Part shown: one piece after another, positions 54,893 to 63,120 of the stretch
How positions within the stretch are numbered: the first letter of the stretch is position 1
How the letters are laid out: the number at the start of each line of letters is the position of its first letter
DNA from: JAGNRR01 sp965230665
GTDB taxonomy: Bacteria; Bacteroidota; Bacteroidia; Chitinophagales; Chitinophagaceae
DNA: 64,000 bases
Reading direction: 5' to 3'
Assembly (NCBI GenBank): GCA_965230665.1
Contig: CBDDLM010000004.1
Coordinates: forward strand, 124,001 to 188,000
Notes under the pieces: model-generated
Seen by the model: the letters and a program-made list of their open reading frames with translations, nothing else
Told to the model about the DNA's origin: nothing
Database searches by the model: none
Made by a program: the position numbers and the translations under genes

Positions 54893-56149
54893 TTATTTTT
54901 TATAAAAAATAAAGAAAACAAGAAATGCTAAAAAAATAAAAATTGAAGCTAAGATAATTGGAAGGTGTACGTTTAACGAAACGACAAAACCAGCGATTAC
55001 AGGAGGAATGGTCATAGCAAGAGATTGAACTGATTGATTAATTCCAAGAATTTCCCCTTGTTCCTCAACCGAGGCAATATTAGAAATAATAGCTTGTAGG
55101 TTGGGTCGATACAGCCCCTGAAAAATTGCAACAAATGGTGCTAAGAAAAATAAGTAATACGATTTAGTCGGGAAAACGTAAAGAAAGATAATGATGGCTA
55201 AACAGGGAATGCTGTATTGAACAATCTTTGTTTCACTCAGTTTCTTTCTTATTTTACCCAATATAAACCCTTGGGTAATTGCAATCCATATCCCCACAAA
55301 GGCAAAAAAGAATCCAATATCCGATACTGAATAATTAAATTTCTCAATAAAAAATATCTGCAAGAACTGTGTAAATAGACTAAAACCAAAAATTCCCAGA
55401 AAGGTTACTATGAAAAGGACCCGAAAGGATCTAGCTTGAAAGGCCTTTGTAATATTCTGAAAACCTTGAAGCAAATTAAATGGCTTAGTACTAGGTTCTT
55501 TTAAAGTTTCGAAAAAGTACTTTCTCACTAAAAAAATATTGATCAAACATAGAACTGCCGCCATGATAAAAGGTGTTTCAAAGGAAAAATATGGACTAAT
55601 ATTCTCATCTGAAAGCACTCCACCTAGGAAAGGGCCTACTATAAATCCGAGCCCAAACGCCATACTAACTAAGCCGAAGTTCTTTGCCTTTTCAGCTGGT
55701 TTACTTACATCACTCACGGCTGAAAAAGCTATAGAAATATTCCCACCTGTAAAACCATCTAATGCTCTAGAGATAAACAATAGACTAATAAAAGCATAAT
55801 GTACACCCACCGAAAATAATACATAACCAATCAAAGTGCCTATTAGGGATATCAATAGTACTTTTTTTCTTCCTACCTTGTCGGCCCAAGCACCAAGGAG
55901 AGGAGCTCCGAAGAATTGGGCAAAAGGAAAAATTGCAATCAATAAACCATAAATGATATTCCGGTTTTCCTTTAGATTTGCCAGTTGCGAACTTGTAAAC
56001 CCAGCTGTATCTATGGGCATAACTCCGTTTACAAAATCTAATAAAAGCGGTGCCAAAACGGGTAATACAATAGTTGCGCCTAACATATCTATAAACACCG
56101 TTACAAAAACAGGAAGCAATAATCTCTTAGCATTTTTTTTCTCTGACAT
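54893..56149 (-). CDS. MFS transporter (multidrug/tetracycline-resistance-like)
   Basis: A 418-residue inner-membrane protein with about 12 transmembrane helices. The N-terminal half has the MFS motif A GAWADKVGRKKVLLISLIGT in the loop between helices 2 and 3, and AFGLGFIVGPFLGGVLSDE as motif C of antiporters. This pattern suggests a drug or metabolite/proton antiporter like TetA-type proteins. It precedes PPK2 by two bases, and both proteins end in FYKK or similar, perhaps by chance. Substrate unknown. Confidence 0.9.
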   Translation of the reverse strand: MSEKKNAKRLLLPVFVTVFIDMLGATIVLPVLAPLLLDFVNGVMPIDTAGFTSSQLANLKENRNIIYGLLIAIFPFAQFFGAPLLGAWADKVGRKKVLLISLIGTLIGYVLFSVGVHYAFISLLFISRALDGFTGGNISIAFSAVSDVSKPAEKAKNFGLVSMAFGLGFIVGPFLGGVLSDENISPYFSFETPFIMAAVLCLINIFLVRKYFFETLKEPSTKPFNLLQGFQNITKAFQARSFRVLFIVTFLGIFGFSLFTQFLQIFFIEKFNYSVSDIGFFFAFVGIWIAITQGFILGKIRKKLSETKIVQYSIPCLAIIIFLYVFPTKSYYLFFLAPFVAIFQGLYRPNLQAIISNIASVEEQGEILGINQSVQSLAMTIPPVIAGFVVSLNVHLPIILASIFIFLAFLVFFIFYKK

Positions 56150-56232
56150 CTTGCACGAAAATAACCTTTTAGCCCATAAGGTGATACAATTCGAACTATT
56201 CAGAAGTAGAACTTTTTTTACCTAAAAACGAA

Positions 56233-56257
56233 AGCCTCTCTTATCACAAGAGAGGCT
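56233..56257 (-). terminator. Terminator of the 130-residue helical protein gene
   Basis: Arms AGCCTCTCTT (56233-56242) and AAGAGAGGCT (56248-56257) with a five-base loop. Read on the minus strand it is followed by TTCGTTTTTA, a modest T tract, 24 bases after the stop. Confidence 0.8.
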
Positions 56258-56280
56258 CTAAGTATAAAATTGATTGTTGG

Positions 56281-56673
56281 TTACTTTTTATCTCCACCAA
56301 ACATTCCCTTGATTTTGTCCATGGCATCTTTAGCCATATCGGCAGCCGCATCGCTCATATCTTCTAATTTTTCACCAGCATCCTCCAATAAATCGCCCGC
56401 TTTATCCTTTGCATTTTCTAATATATCTCCAGCGCCTTCCATAGCTTCTCCAGCTTTGTCTTTTGCACCACCAAATAAACCTGCTAAGGAGTCCATAATA
56501 CCTCCGAATTCTACTTTTTCACCTTCCGCACCATTAAACATATCATCCACCTTATCAGCTAAACCTTCAGGCAATTTACTTTTTACGAATTCCATCACTG
56601 TATCGACTGTGCTTTTCGCTTGGTCAGCGTTTAATCCTACTTTTTCTGTTAGTTTGTTTATTAAATCTTGCAT
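56281..56673 (-). CDS. 130-residue helical repeat protein of unknown function
   Basis: A small soluble protein. The first about 50 residues (MQDLINKLTEKVGLNADQAK, STVDTVMEFVKSKLPEGLAD) form a helical domain like those in small DUF937-like proteins. Residues about 65-130 repeat an amphipathic pattern with AKDKAGE, GDILENAKDKAGDLLED, AGEKLEDMSDAAADMAKD, resembling stress-type (LEA/YtxH-like) helices. No signal peptide. A -7 element TAGATTTG lies on the minus strand at 56704-56711, 31 bases upstream. Often abundant in such genomes; role not established. Confidence 0.75.
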   Translation of the reverse strand: MQDLINKLTEKVGLNADQAKSTVDTVMEFVKSKLPEGLADKVDDMFNGAEGEKVEFGGIMDSLAGLFGGAKDKAGEAMEGAGDILENAKDKAGDLLEDAGEKLEDMSDAAADMAKDAMDKIKGMFGGDKK

Positions 56674-56703
56674 TTTCTGTTCTTTAGTTAATTAAATAGA
56701 TGG

Positions 56704-56711
56704 CAAATCTA
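56704..56711 (-). promoter_or_regulatory. -7 promoter element (TAGATTTG)
   Basis: Exact TAnnTTTG on the minus strand, upstream of the gene ending at 56281; no clear -33 match. Confidence 0.45.
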
Positions 56712-56892
56712 ATAATTATTCGCTCTCAACAATGTTGACTTATGGTTAAAAAAAGCCTTATATTCCATGATACATCTAACGATTATAAGGGTTTATCCGT
56801 CCTATAATAAAGAGGAACGAAACTTTTATTATGACAATTTGCTGATATTGGTTTTCTAATTCCTTATTAAATTTAAAGCAATACAACCCAAT

Positions 56893-58428
56893 ATGCTCCT
56901 CACTATGCCAAGACTCTACGTATCATCTTATGTTTCCCTTTTTCTATTACTAACACTTCCGAATTTTTCAGCAGCACGGACTAAGAACTATGTATCCAAA
57001 GATATTTTTCAGTCGAAGCATTTCATTGAGAACAAGGGACAATTTAATCAACTAGCACAGCATATAGATCGTATTGATTTTGCTTTGCATAATGGCACGG
57101 ATGAAGCCTATCTTAATGCAACCAGTCTTCAGTTTCATATGCTGGAACAAAAACGTATTGTAAAAGAACATCTAAAGCATGGCCAGAAAGAAGAACGAGA
57201 AGAGATCGACTTGGTAAAAGAAGATTGGTTCAGCTTAAATTGGGTAGGCGGAAATAAAAAGGCCATGTTTATCACTAAGGATAAAACAAGCCATTACTAT
57301 TCGTACGGAACGGCTGACCTTATTTCTTATGGCTATAAATCTATAACGTATAAGAGTGTATACCCTGGTATTGACATAAGATATGATATCCATCCTAAGG
57401 GCGGTATAGAATATTCACTTATAGTCGCTTCTTACAAAGACTTAGAAAAGGTTCAGTTTAAGTACAGTGCTAATCATGATCTTTTGGTTTCAGTTAAAAA
57501 AAATCGTATTATGATCAGAAACTCAACTGGCCAATTAGTAGAATCTGGCATCAAAGCGTTTTATAAAGATGGCAGTCCAATCAACATTGAATACCAAGAA
57601 GAAAATGGTTTGGTTCGTTTTAAACCTGTTCAAAAGATCGATAAAGATCGGTCCTTTGTAATAGATCCATGGATAACTGTTACAACGGCTCTCACCGGAA
57701 CTTCTCCAGCTTCACATGGATTTGATGTAGATTATGATGTTTTAGGTAATCTCCTTGTTATGGGAGGTGGCGGAGGTAATAACTCCACAACCACTGCACC
57801 TAAAGTGGCAAAGTATGACGCTACTGGAGCCTTAGTATGGGTATTTGCAGGCTATGTAACTCCCGCCTCTTGGAATACATCGCCCATAGCTTCACAAATG
57901 GGGAATTTCGTGGTGGACAAGTTCAGTAATAAAGTTTATGTTTCGCAACCCTATGTTTCTAGTGGATCTAGGGCAATCCGTCTTACCTCTGGCGGTATCT
58001 ACGATAACTTTGTTTCTCCTGCCATTCCACAATTGCAGGAAATCTGGGAAATGAAGTTTAATTGCAATACTGGTGATATTATCGCTTGTGGTGGTACTAC
58101 AAACTCTAACCTCAACTTTGGACTCATAGATAGTACCACAGCTACTGTGACACCGCAAAATGTCACAGGTCAAACAGGAGGGTTTCAAGATATTGTATGT
58201 GCGGATTTAGATGATAACGGAGAACTCTACGCAATTTTCGCAAGCAGTGCCAATAATTTTGTCAATAATAGAATTTATAAGCTGGACCAAAATTATACAT
58301 CTTCTCTCTGGGATGTTCCTTCTGGTTTTACCACGTTGATTGAGCTTGCAAACCGCCCTAATAGTGGGTATACGCACTATTCTAACGGGATCAACTGTTT
58401 AAGCGTAAGATTACCTTTTTTATTATGA
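56893..58428 (+). CDS. N-terminal part of a frameshifted DUF7948/gliding-motility T9SS type B protein
   Basis: A 511-codon frame: signal peptide (to about residue 28, NFSAAR), then the DUF7948-type start FIENKGQFNQLAQHIDRIDF, TSHYYSYGTADLISYGYKSI and YPGIDIRYDIHPKGGIEYSL with SFVIDPWITVTT. After residue about 270 a propeller-like region begins (ASHGFDVDYDVLGNLLVMGG, KFSNKVYVSQPYV). The frame runs out at GINCLSVRLPFLL. The same protein plainly continues in the next frame (DYLFYYDGANLKAFDKTNGS), so the break is a one-base shift near 58404-58409. An ATG at 56905 is an alternative start. Confidence 0.8.
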   Translation: MLLTMPRLYVSSYVSLFLLLTLPNFSAARTKNYVSKDIFQSKHFIENKGQFNQLAQHIDRIDFALHNGTDEAYLNATSLQFHMLEQKRIVKEHLKHGQKEEREEIDLVKEDWFSLNWVGGNKKAMFITKDKTSHYYSYGTADLISYGYKSITYKSVYPGIDIRYDIHPKGGIEYSLIVASYKDLEKVQFKYSANHDLLVSVKKNRIMIRNSTGQLVESGIKAFYKDGSPINIEYQEENGLVRFKPVQKIDKDRSFVIDPWITVTTALTGTSPASHGFDVDYDVLGNLLVMGGGGGNNSTTTAPKVAKYDATGALVWVFAGYVTPASWNTSPIASQMGNFVVDKFSNKVYVSQPYVSSGSRAIRLTSGGIYDNFVSPAIPQLQEIWEMKFNCNTGDIIACGGTTNSNLNFGLIDSTTATVTPQNVTGQTGGFQDIVCADLDDNGELYAIFASSANNFVNNRIYKLDQNYTSSLWDVPSGFTTLIELANRPNSGYTHYSNGINCLSVRLPFLL

Positions 58429-59977
58429 CGGTGCTAACCTGAAAGCATTTGATAAAACCAACGGTAGTACAGTCGGGAACACATTAAATAATGGTTTAGC
58501 AGCAATGTATCAATATGGTATTTATGCAAATAACTGTAATGAGGTTTATGTTGGTAGACATAATGGTGTGATTCATAAATTCTTTTTTGACGGAACTAAC
58601 TTTATACTTCAGGATAGTATAGTCATTGCAGGCCATCAAAATGCAAGTGTGTACGACATCGTTTACAACCCAATTCACAACCAATTTATGGTAAGTGGTG
58701 AGGGGTTTGTTGCAAGTGTACATACGCAATCAACTTGTTCTAATGGAAGCCAATCGAACATACAATTATCTTATACTATTTATTGCCCCGACTCGGCCGC
58801 TGTGAGCGTAACCAATGGAGCCCCTGGCGAATCCTATACTTTTACTTGGTTCGATTCAACGACGAATACGAGCTTGTCTAATACCTCGCCTGGTTTAGGC
58901 ATATTTACACATGGCTTGAGCGGATTAATTACTGGTAATAAGATTCAAGTGAGTGTAACGAAAGCATCGGCCTGTCAATATTTTTCGAATGATACCAGTT
59001 TTATACTCACCTGTAATTTTGATACAACCGTGTTTCGATATTCTTGCCCAGGTGATACGATCCATATTGGGCCACAGATTGTTTCTGTGCCCGGATTCTA
59101 TATTGATACATTTACGAATGCATTAAATCAAGATAGTATTGTAGCTACCCATTATGCCCACTACCCTACTTATAACTTTACAGAACAAATCAGCATTTGT
59201 CGTGGAACCAGTTATACCTTGCCAAACAATAACCAAGTTTCTACAGCAGGAACTTATACTTCGACCTTTATTTCTTCTGACGGTTGCGATTCAATAATTA
59301 CTACAGTATTAACAATAACAGAACCCGTTCCAACAACTGTTTATGCTACAATTTGTTCGACCAATTCGTATACCTTGCCTAGTAATATTTCTACAAATAT
59401 TGCAGGTGTTTATACTGATACCCTTCAAGCACCAAGTGGTTGTGATAGCATTATTATCACTAATTTAGAAGTTATAGAGCAACCTAGTCTTTATTTAGGC
59501 AATGATACAATAGTTTGTAAAAACAGACCTATTATACTAGATGCGACTACTTCGGGCGCGCAATCTTATACTTGGCAGGACTTATCGACTCAAGGAACTT
59601 TTCAAGTAACAGAAGAAGGTACATATTTTGCAATAGCTAGCTATCCGCCTTGTAGCCCTGTTTCGGACACAATTCATATTTCAAAATGTGCATGCAACAT
59701 TTATATTCCTAATGCCTTCACCCCAAATGACGATCAACGCAATGATGTGTTTACGCCATATCTTCAATGCAACCTTCCCATTCTAGATTACGAGTTTAAA
59801 GTCTTTAACCGTTGGGGACAATTAGTCTTTTCTACTAGAGATCAATCCAAAGGTTGGGATGGCACACTGAAAGGAGAAGCACAACCTATAGGGTCCTATT
59901 TCTATACAGTTATCTATCTAAATCCAGAAACAACTGAACGGGATTTATTTAAAGGAGATATTACCCTGATCCGTTAG
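58409..59977 (+). CDS. C-terminal part of the frameshifted T9SS type B protein
   Basis: Continues the protein above after the frame break; the first in-frame ATG is at 58505, but homologous-looking sequence extends back to 58409. It finishes the propeller (YQYGIYANNCNEVYVGRHNG), then has Ig-like/PKD-type segments with repeated SYTLPNN and GCDSIITT motifs. The gliding-motility-associated C-terminal domain ends it: CNIYIPNAFTPNDDQRNDVF, FKVFNRWGQLVFSTRDQSKG and WDGTLKGEAQPIGSYFYTV, ending DLFKGDITLIR. This is the type B signal for T9SS, so the intact protein would be surface-attached. The total length would be about 1027 residues. Confidence 0.8.
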   Translation, partial: DYLFYYDGANLKAFDKTNGSTVGNTLNNGLAAMYQYGIYANNCNEVYVGRHNGVIHKFFFDGTNFILQDSIVIAGHQNASVYDIVYNPIHNQFMVSGEGFVASVHTQSTCSNGSQSNIQLSYTIYCPDSAAVSVTNGAPGESYTFTWFDSTTNTSLSNTSPGLGIFTHGLSGLITGNKIQVSVTKASACQYFSNDTSFILTCNFDTTVFRYSCPGDTIHIGPQIVSVPGFYIDTFTNALNQDSIVATHYAHYPTYNFTEQISICRGTSYTLPNNNQVSTAGTYTSTFISSDGCDSIITTVLTITEPVPTTVYATICSTNSYTLPSNISTNIAGVYTDTLQAPSGCDSIIITNLEVIEQPSLYLGNDTIVCKNRPIILDATTSGAQSYTWQDLSTQGTFQVTEEGTYFAIASYPPCSPVSDTIHISKCACNIYIPNAFTPNDDQRNDVFTPYLQCNLPILDYEFKVFNRWGQLVFSTRDQSKGWDGTLKGEAQPIGSYFYTVIYLNPETTERDLFKGDITLIR

Positions 59978-59995
59978 GTCAAGATTTACAAGACT

Positions 59996-61249
59996 CTAAG
60001 CTACCTTAAGGTAGGATAGCTTCGATCGTTCAATATGTTCTTTGGCATACTTCTCGTCTACGATCAACTTCTTCTTGCCTTTACGACTCGGAATGTCAAA
60101 CATAGCATCGGTCATGATAACTTCACAAATACTGCGTAATCCTCTACCTCCTAGTTTAAAGTCTATTGCTTTCTGAACGATATAGTCTAAACCATCATCG
60201 GTAAATTCAATTACAGCATTTTCATATTCCATGAGCTTCTGATACTGTTTAACCAACGCGTTCTTGGGCTCTGTAAGAATTCGTTTTAAAGCATCTCTAT
60301 CCAACGGCATGAGATAAGTGACCACGGGTAAACGACCGAGCAACTCGGGTATAAGACCGAAAGTTCTTAGATCTTGAGCATTTACATGTTGAATTAATTC
60401 ACTCTCCTTTAATTCATTGATATCGTTCTTTTTAAACCCGATAGTCGCGGTTTGAACTCTGCGTCCAATTACTTTATCAATGCCTTCAAAAGCTCCACCA
60501 CATATGAATAAGATATTCTGTGTGTTGATCTTTACCATTTTTTGCTCTGGGTGCTTACGCCCACCCTGAGGTGGCACTAATACATCAGTCCCTTCAAGCA
60601 ACTTAAGCATAGCCTGTTGTACTCCTTCACCACTTACATCGCGTGTAATACTTGGGTTATCACTTTTACGACCAATCTTATCAATTTCATCTATATAGAT
60701 AATTCCTTTCTCGGCTTGTTTTACATCATAATCAGCACTCTGAAGTAGACGTGAAAGTATGCTTTCAACATCTTCTCCTACATAACCAGCTTGCGTAAAC
60801 ACCGTAGCGTCTACTATTGCGAAAGGTACGTTGAGCAGTTTCGCAACAGTCTTTGCCAATAAAGTTTTACCCGTACCTGTCTCTCCCGCCATAATTATGT
60901 TGGACTTTTCGATCTCCACTTCATCCTCATCAACTGACTGACTAAGCCTTTTGTAGTGATTATAGATCGCTACACTAATTACCTTTTTGGCATCATCTTG
61001 ACCTATGACATACTTATCTAGATGGTTCTTTATGTCTATTGGTTTATAGTCAAATGATTTGCCTGACTTAGCTGTTGCCAGTTTATCGTCTTCACCTGTA
61101 AGGAAACTTAGTTCCTTTGTAATAATCTTGCTGGCATTCTCAACACATTCATCACAGATATGTGCCTCCGCGCCACTTACGATCATTTCAACTTCTTCCT
61201 GCTTTTTCAAACAAAAAGAGCATTGTAGATTATTCTGCTTATTATCCAT
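59996..61249 (-). CDS. clpX: ATP-dependent Clp protease ATP-binding subunit ClpX
   Basis: A 417-residue AAA+ unfoldase. The zinc-binding domain has C10, C13, C32 and C35. Walker A is IIMAGETGTGKTLLAKTVAK, Walker B is IIYIDEIDKIGRK, and the pore loop is AGYVGEDVESILSRL. The ClpP-binding IGF-like loop is ATIGFKKND, and GRLPVVTYLMPLDRDALKRI follows. It unfolds tagged substrates into ClpP. It follows clpP by 56 bases on the same strand; no tig gene precedes clpP. Confidence 0.97.
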   Translation of the reverse strand: MDNKQNNLQCSFCLKKQEEVEMIVSGAEAHICDECVENASKIITKELSFLTGEDDKLATAKSGKSFDYKPIDIKNHLDKYVIGQDDAKKVISVAIYNHYKRLSQSVDEDEVEIEKSNIIMAGETGTGKTLLAKTVAKLLNVPFAIVDATVFTQAGYVGEDVESILSRLLQSADYDVKQAEKGIIYIDEIDKIGRKSDNPSITRDVSGEGVQQAMLKLLEGTDVLVPPQGGRKHPEQKMVKINTQNILFICGGAFEGIDKVIGRRVQTATIGFKKNDINELKESELIQHVNAQDLRTFGLIPELLGRLPVVTYLMPLDRDALKRILTEPKNALVKQYQKLMEYENAVIEFTDDGLDYIVQKAIDFKLGGRGLRSICEVIMTDAMFDIPSRKGKKKLIVDEKYAKEHIERSKLSYLKVA

Positions 61250-61305
61250 TCATCAAATTCTTTCTATATTACTAAAGACGTATTTGGGTGTCTCTCGTTA
61301 GTATA

Positions 61306-61980
61306 TTATTTCTTTTTCTTTACGAGTACTTCATCAACCATTCCATACTCTTTCGCTTCCTCTGCTGTCATCCAATAGTCGCGATCACTATCCTTTTCAA
61401 CCTTAGCATATTTCTGGCCACTATGCTCTGCAATGATCTCATACAGCTCCCTTTTTAACTTCTCAATTTCCTTATAGGTAATAGCAATATCACTTGCCTG
61501 TCCCTGAGCTCCACCCATAGGTTGGTGAATCATGATACGAGAATGTTTTAAAGCAGTACGTTTTCCTTTTTCTCCAGCACACATGAGTACAGCCCCCATA
61601 CTTGCTGCCATACCTGTACAGATCGTAGCTACATCTGGAGCAATAATCTGCATGGTATCATAAATACCCAATCCAGCATGCACACTCCCTCCAGGACTAT
61701 TCAAATACATTTGAATATCACGCGTGCGGTCAACACTCTCTAAAAAGAGCAATTGCGCTGTAACGATATTTGCAACATAATCATTAATGCCTTCTCCTAA
61801 GAAAATAATACGATCCATCATCAAGCGAGAGAATACATCCATACTGGCTACATTCATGGGACGCTCCTCAATTATATAGGGTGTCAGATTTGTAATATTA
61901 TTTAAGTGAGAACTATAATTGTGTAATGTACTACTGCTAATTCCTTGGTCTTTAACTGCAAATTTTTCGAATTCGTTCAT
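61306..61980 (-). CDS. clpP: ATP-dependent Clp protease proteolytic subunit ClpP
   Basis: A 224-residue serine protease. Catalytic Ser lies in CTGMAASMGAVLMCAGEKGK, catalytic His in HSRIMIHQPMGGAQGQASDI, and the Asp follows in DRDYWMTAEEAKEYGMVDEV. LMMDRIIFLGEGINDYVANI and YLNSPGGSVHAGLGIYDTMQ are typical. The N-terminus carries the short propeptide-like extension of Bacteroidota. Forms a tetradecamer with ClpX. A -7-like TATTTTTA lies upstream on the minus strand at 61999-62006. Confidence 0.97.
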   Translation of the reverse strand: MNEFEKFAVKDQGISSSTLHNYSSHLNNITNLTPYIIEERPMNVASMDVFSRLMMDRIIFLGEGINDYVANIVTAQLLFLESVDRTRDIQMYLNSPGGSVHAGLGIYDTMQIIAPDVATICTGMAASMGAVLMCAGEKGKRTALKHSRIMIHQPMGGAQGQASDIAITYKEIEKLKRELYEIIAEHSGQKYAKVEKDSDRDYWMTAEEAKEYGMVDEVLVKKKK

Positions 61981-62166
61981 TGTTCTAATTTATGTTGGTA
62001 AAAATACGGTTTTATTGGGTTTTCGTTTGTTATAAGAGATTTAAAGTGCTGAAAGCCTATAGAAGTTATTGCATGCAATCAAAGTAAACGAGCTTGTCAG
62101 ACAAAAGTTGTAATATTTAAAAACGGCTTGTACGATAACCGCGACCCAATAACACCTTTAGACTGA

Positions 62167-63039
62167 TTAATCACTAGCTGTAATAAGCACTTCTACACGC
62201 CGGTTGAGCATTTTCTCTCTTGGATTCTTCTCCTCAGGATATAACCGCTTAGAACTTCCAAAACCTCGGTAGGTCATTCTCGAAGCTTCAATACCTGCTT
62301 GAATTAAATAATCATAAACAGCCCTAGCACGCATAACCGAGAGATTTTTTTTACCCGTAATAATATCAAAGGCATCTACACCAGGGGGATTACAACAAAC
62401 ATGTCCTTGTAGTTCAATACGTATATCGGTCCGTGATCTCATCACTTTAGCCAATGCGCGCAATACACGCTCGGAACCCGACAAAAAATAATGGGAAGAA
62501 CCTTGAAATATCAAGTTCGGCAAGGATACTGTTGCATTTTTTTTAAAGGCGGCCTCATCCAGTACAATTTCTTGTTCCTTTTTTATGTCCTGTATAGGTT
62601 GTTCGTTGCCTACATCTTTCCTATTGGCTAAATCAAACTTCGATATTTGCACTACGGAACTTTTCTTTAGTACACCTGCTTCTTTTTGTTTATAGAAAAA
62701 AGCCCGTATACTAACATCTTTCTTTTCGGAATCTGATGATCTAGATATAATCTTGGAAGAAATTAAATGAAAGGGAACGCCCATATCTAAAACCTTAGAT
62801 CTTAGATTGGCCAGTCGCACTTCGGCCAAAATACGATTTGAAGAGATCTTGCCTTTTGAAGAAAAATAGGCTATAATTTCAATATGTCTTATAATCTTGC
62901 CTTTGCACAAAGCATCGATTTGATCGGCCTCCAATGTTGTCAACTCTGGGCTGCTTGAACTCCAACTTATATCCAAGGTATCCTGTCCAAATGAAGCAAC
63001 ATTTATACTTGACAATATGATGAAAAATAGGATTCTCAC
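62167..63039 (-). CDS. OmpA-family protein (peptidoglycan-binding C-terminal domain)
   Basis: A 290-residue protein from the GTG at 63039. An ATG at 63099 is in frame but lies upstream of the -7 element TAACTTTG, and the peptide from 63039 begins directly with the signal sequence RILFFIILSSINVASFGQ. The C-terminal OmpA domain (about 185-290) has DIRIELQGHVCCNPPGVDAF, SVMRARAVYDYLIQAGIEAS, RMTYRGFGSSKRLYP and MLNRRVEVLI, which bind peptidoglycan. The N-terminal half shows a second, weaker OmpA-like pattern (HIEIIAYFSSKGKISSNRIL). Envelope anchor, probably outer membrane. Confidence 0.82.
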   Translation of the reverse strand: MRILFFIILSSINVASFGQDTLDISWSSSSPELTTLEADQIDALCKGKIIRHIEIIAYFSSKGKISSNRILAEVRLANLRSKVLDMGVPFHLISSKIISRSSDSEKKDVSIRAFFYKQKEAGVLKKSSVVQISKFDLANRKDVGNEQPIQDIKKEQEIVLDEAAFKKNATVSLPNLIFQGSSHYFLSGSERVLRALAKVMRSRTDIRIELQGHVCCNPPGVDAFDIITGKKNLSVMRARAVYDYLIQAGIEASRMTYRGFGSSKRLYPEEKNPREKMLNRRVEVLITASD

Positions 63040-63044
63040 GGATG

Positions 63045-63052
63045 CAAAGTTA
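63045..63052 (-). promoter_or_regulatory. -7 promoter element next to the GTG start of the OmpA-like gene (TAACTTTG)
   Basis: Exact TAnnTTTG on the minus strand, ending five bases before GTG at 63039, so the transcript starts at or next to the start codon. Confidence 0.5.
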
Positions 63053-63120
63053 CGAATAAGTGCAACTGTTGGTAATATAAATTGTGCAACGAAATACATC
63101 AGGGAGACTCCTAGTATAGC

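Noticed and set aside
60001..60014. 14-base palindrome CTACCTTAAGGTAG as a regulatory site
   Set aside because: It lies inside the 3' end of clpX without a T run, so it is more simply coding sequence.
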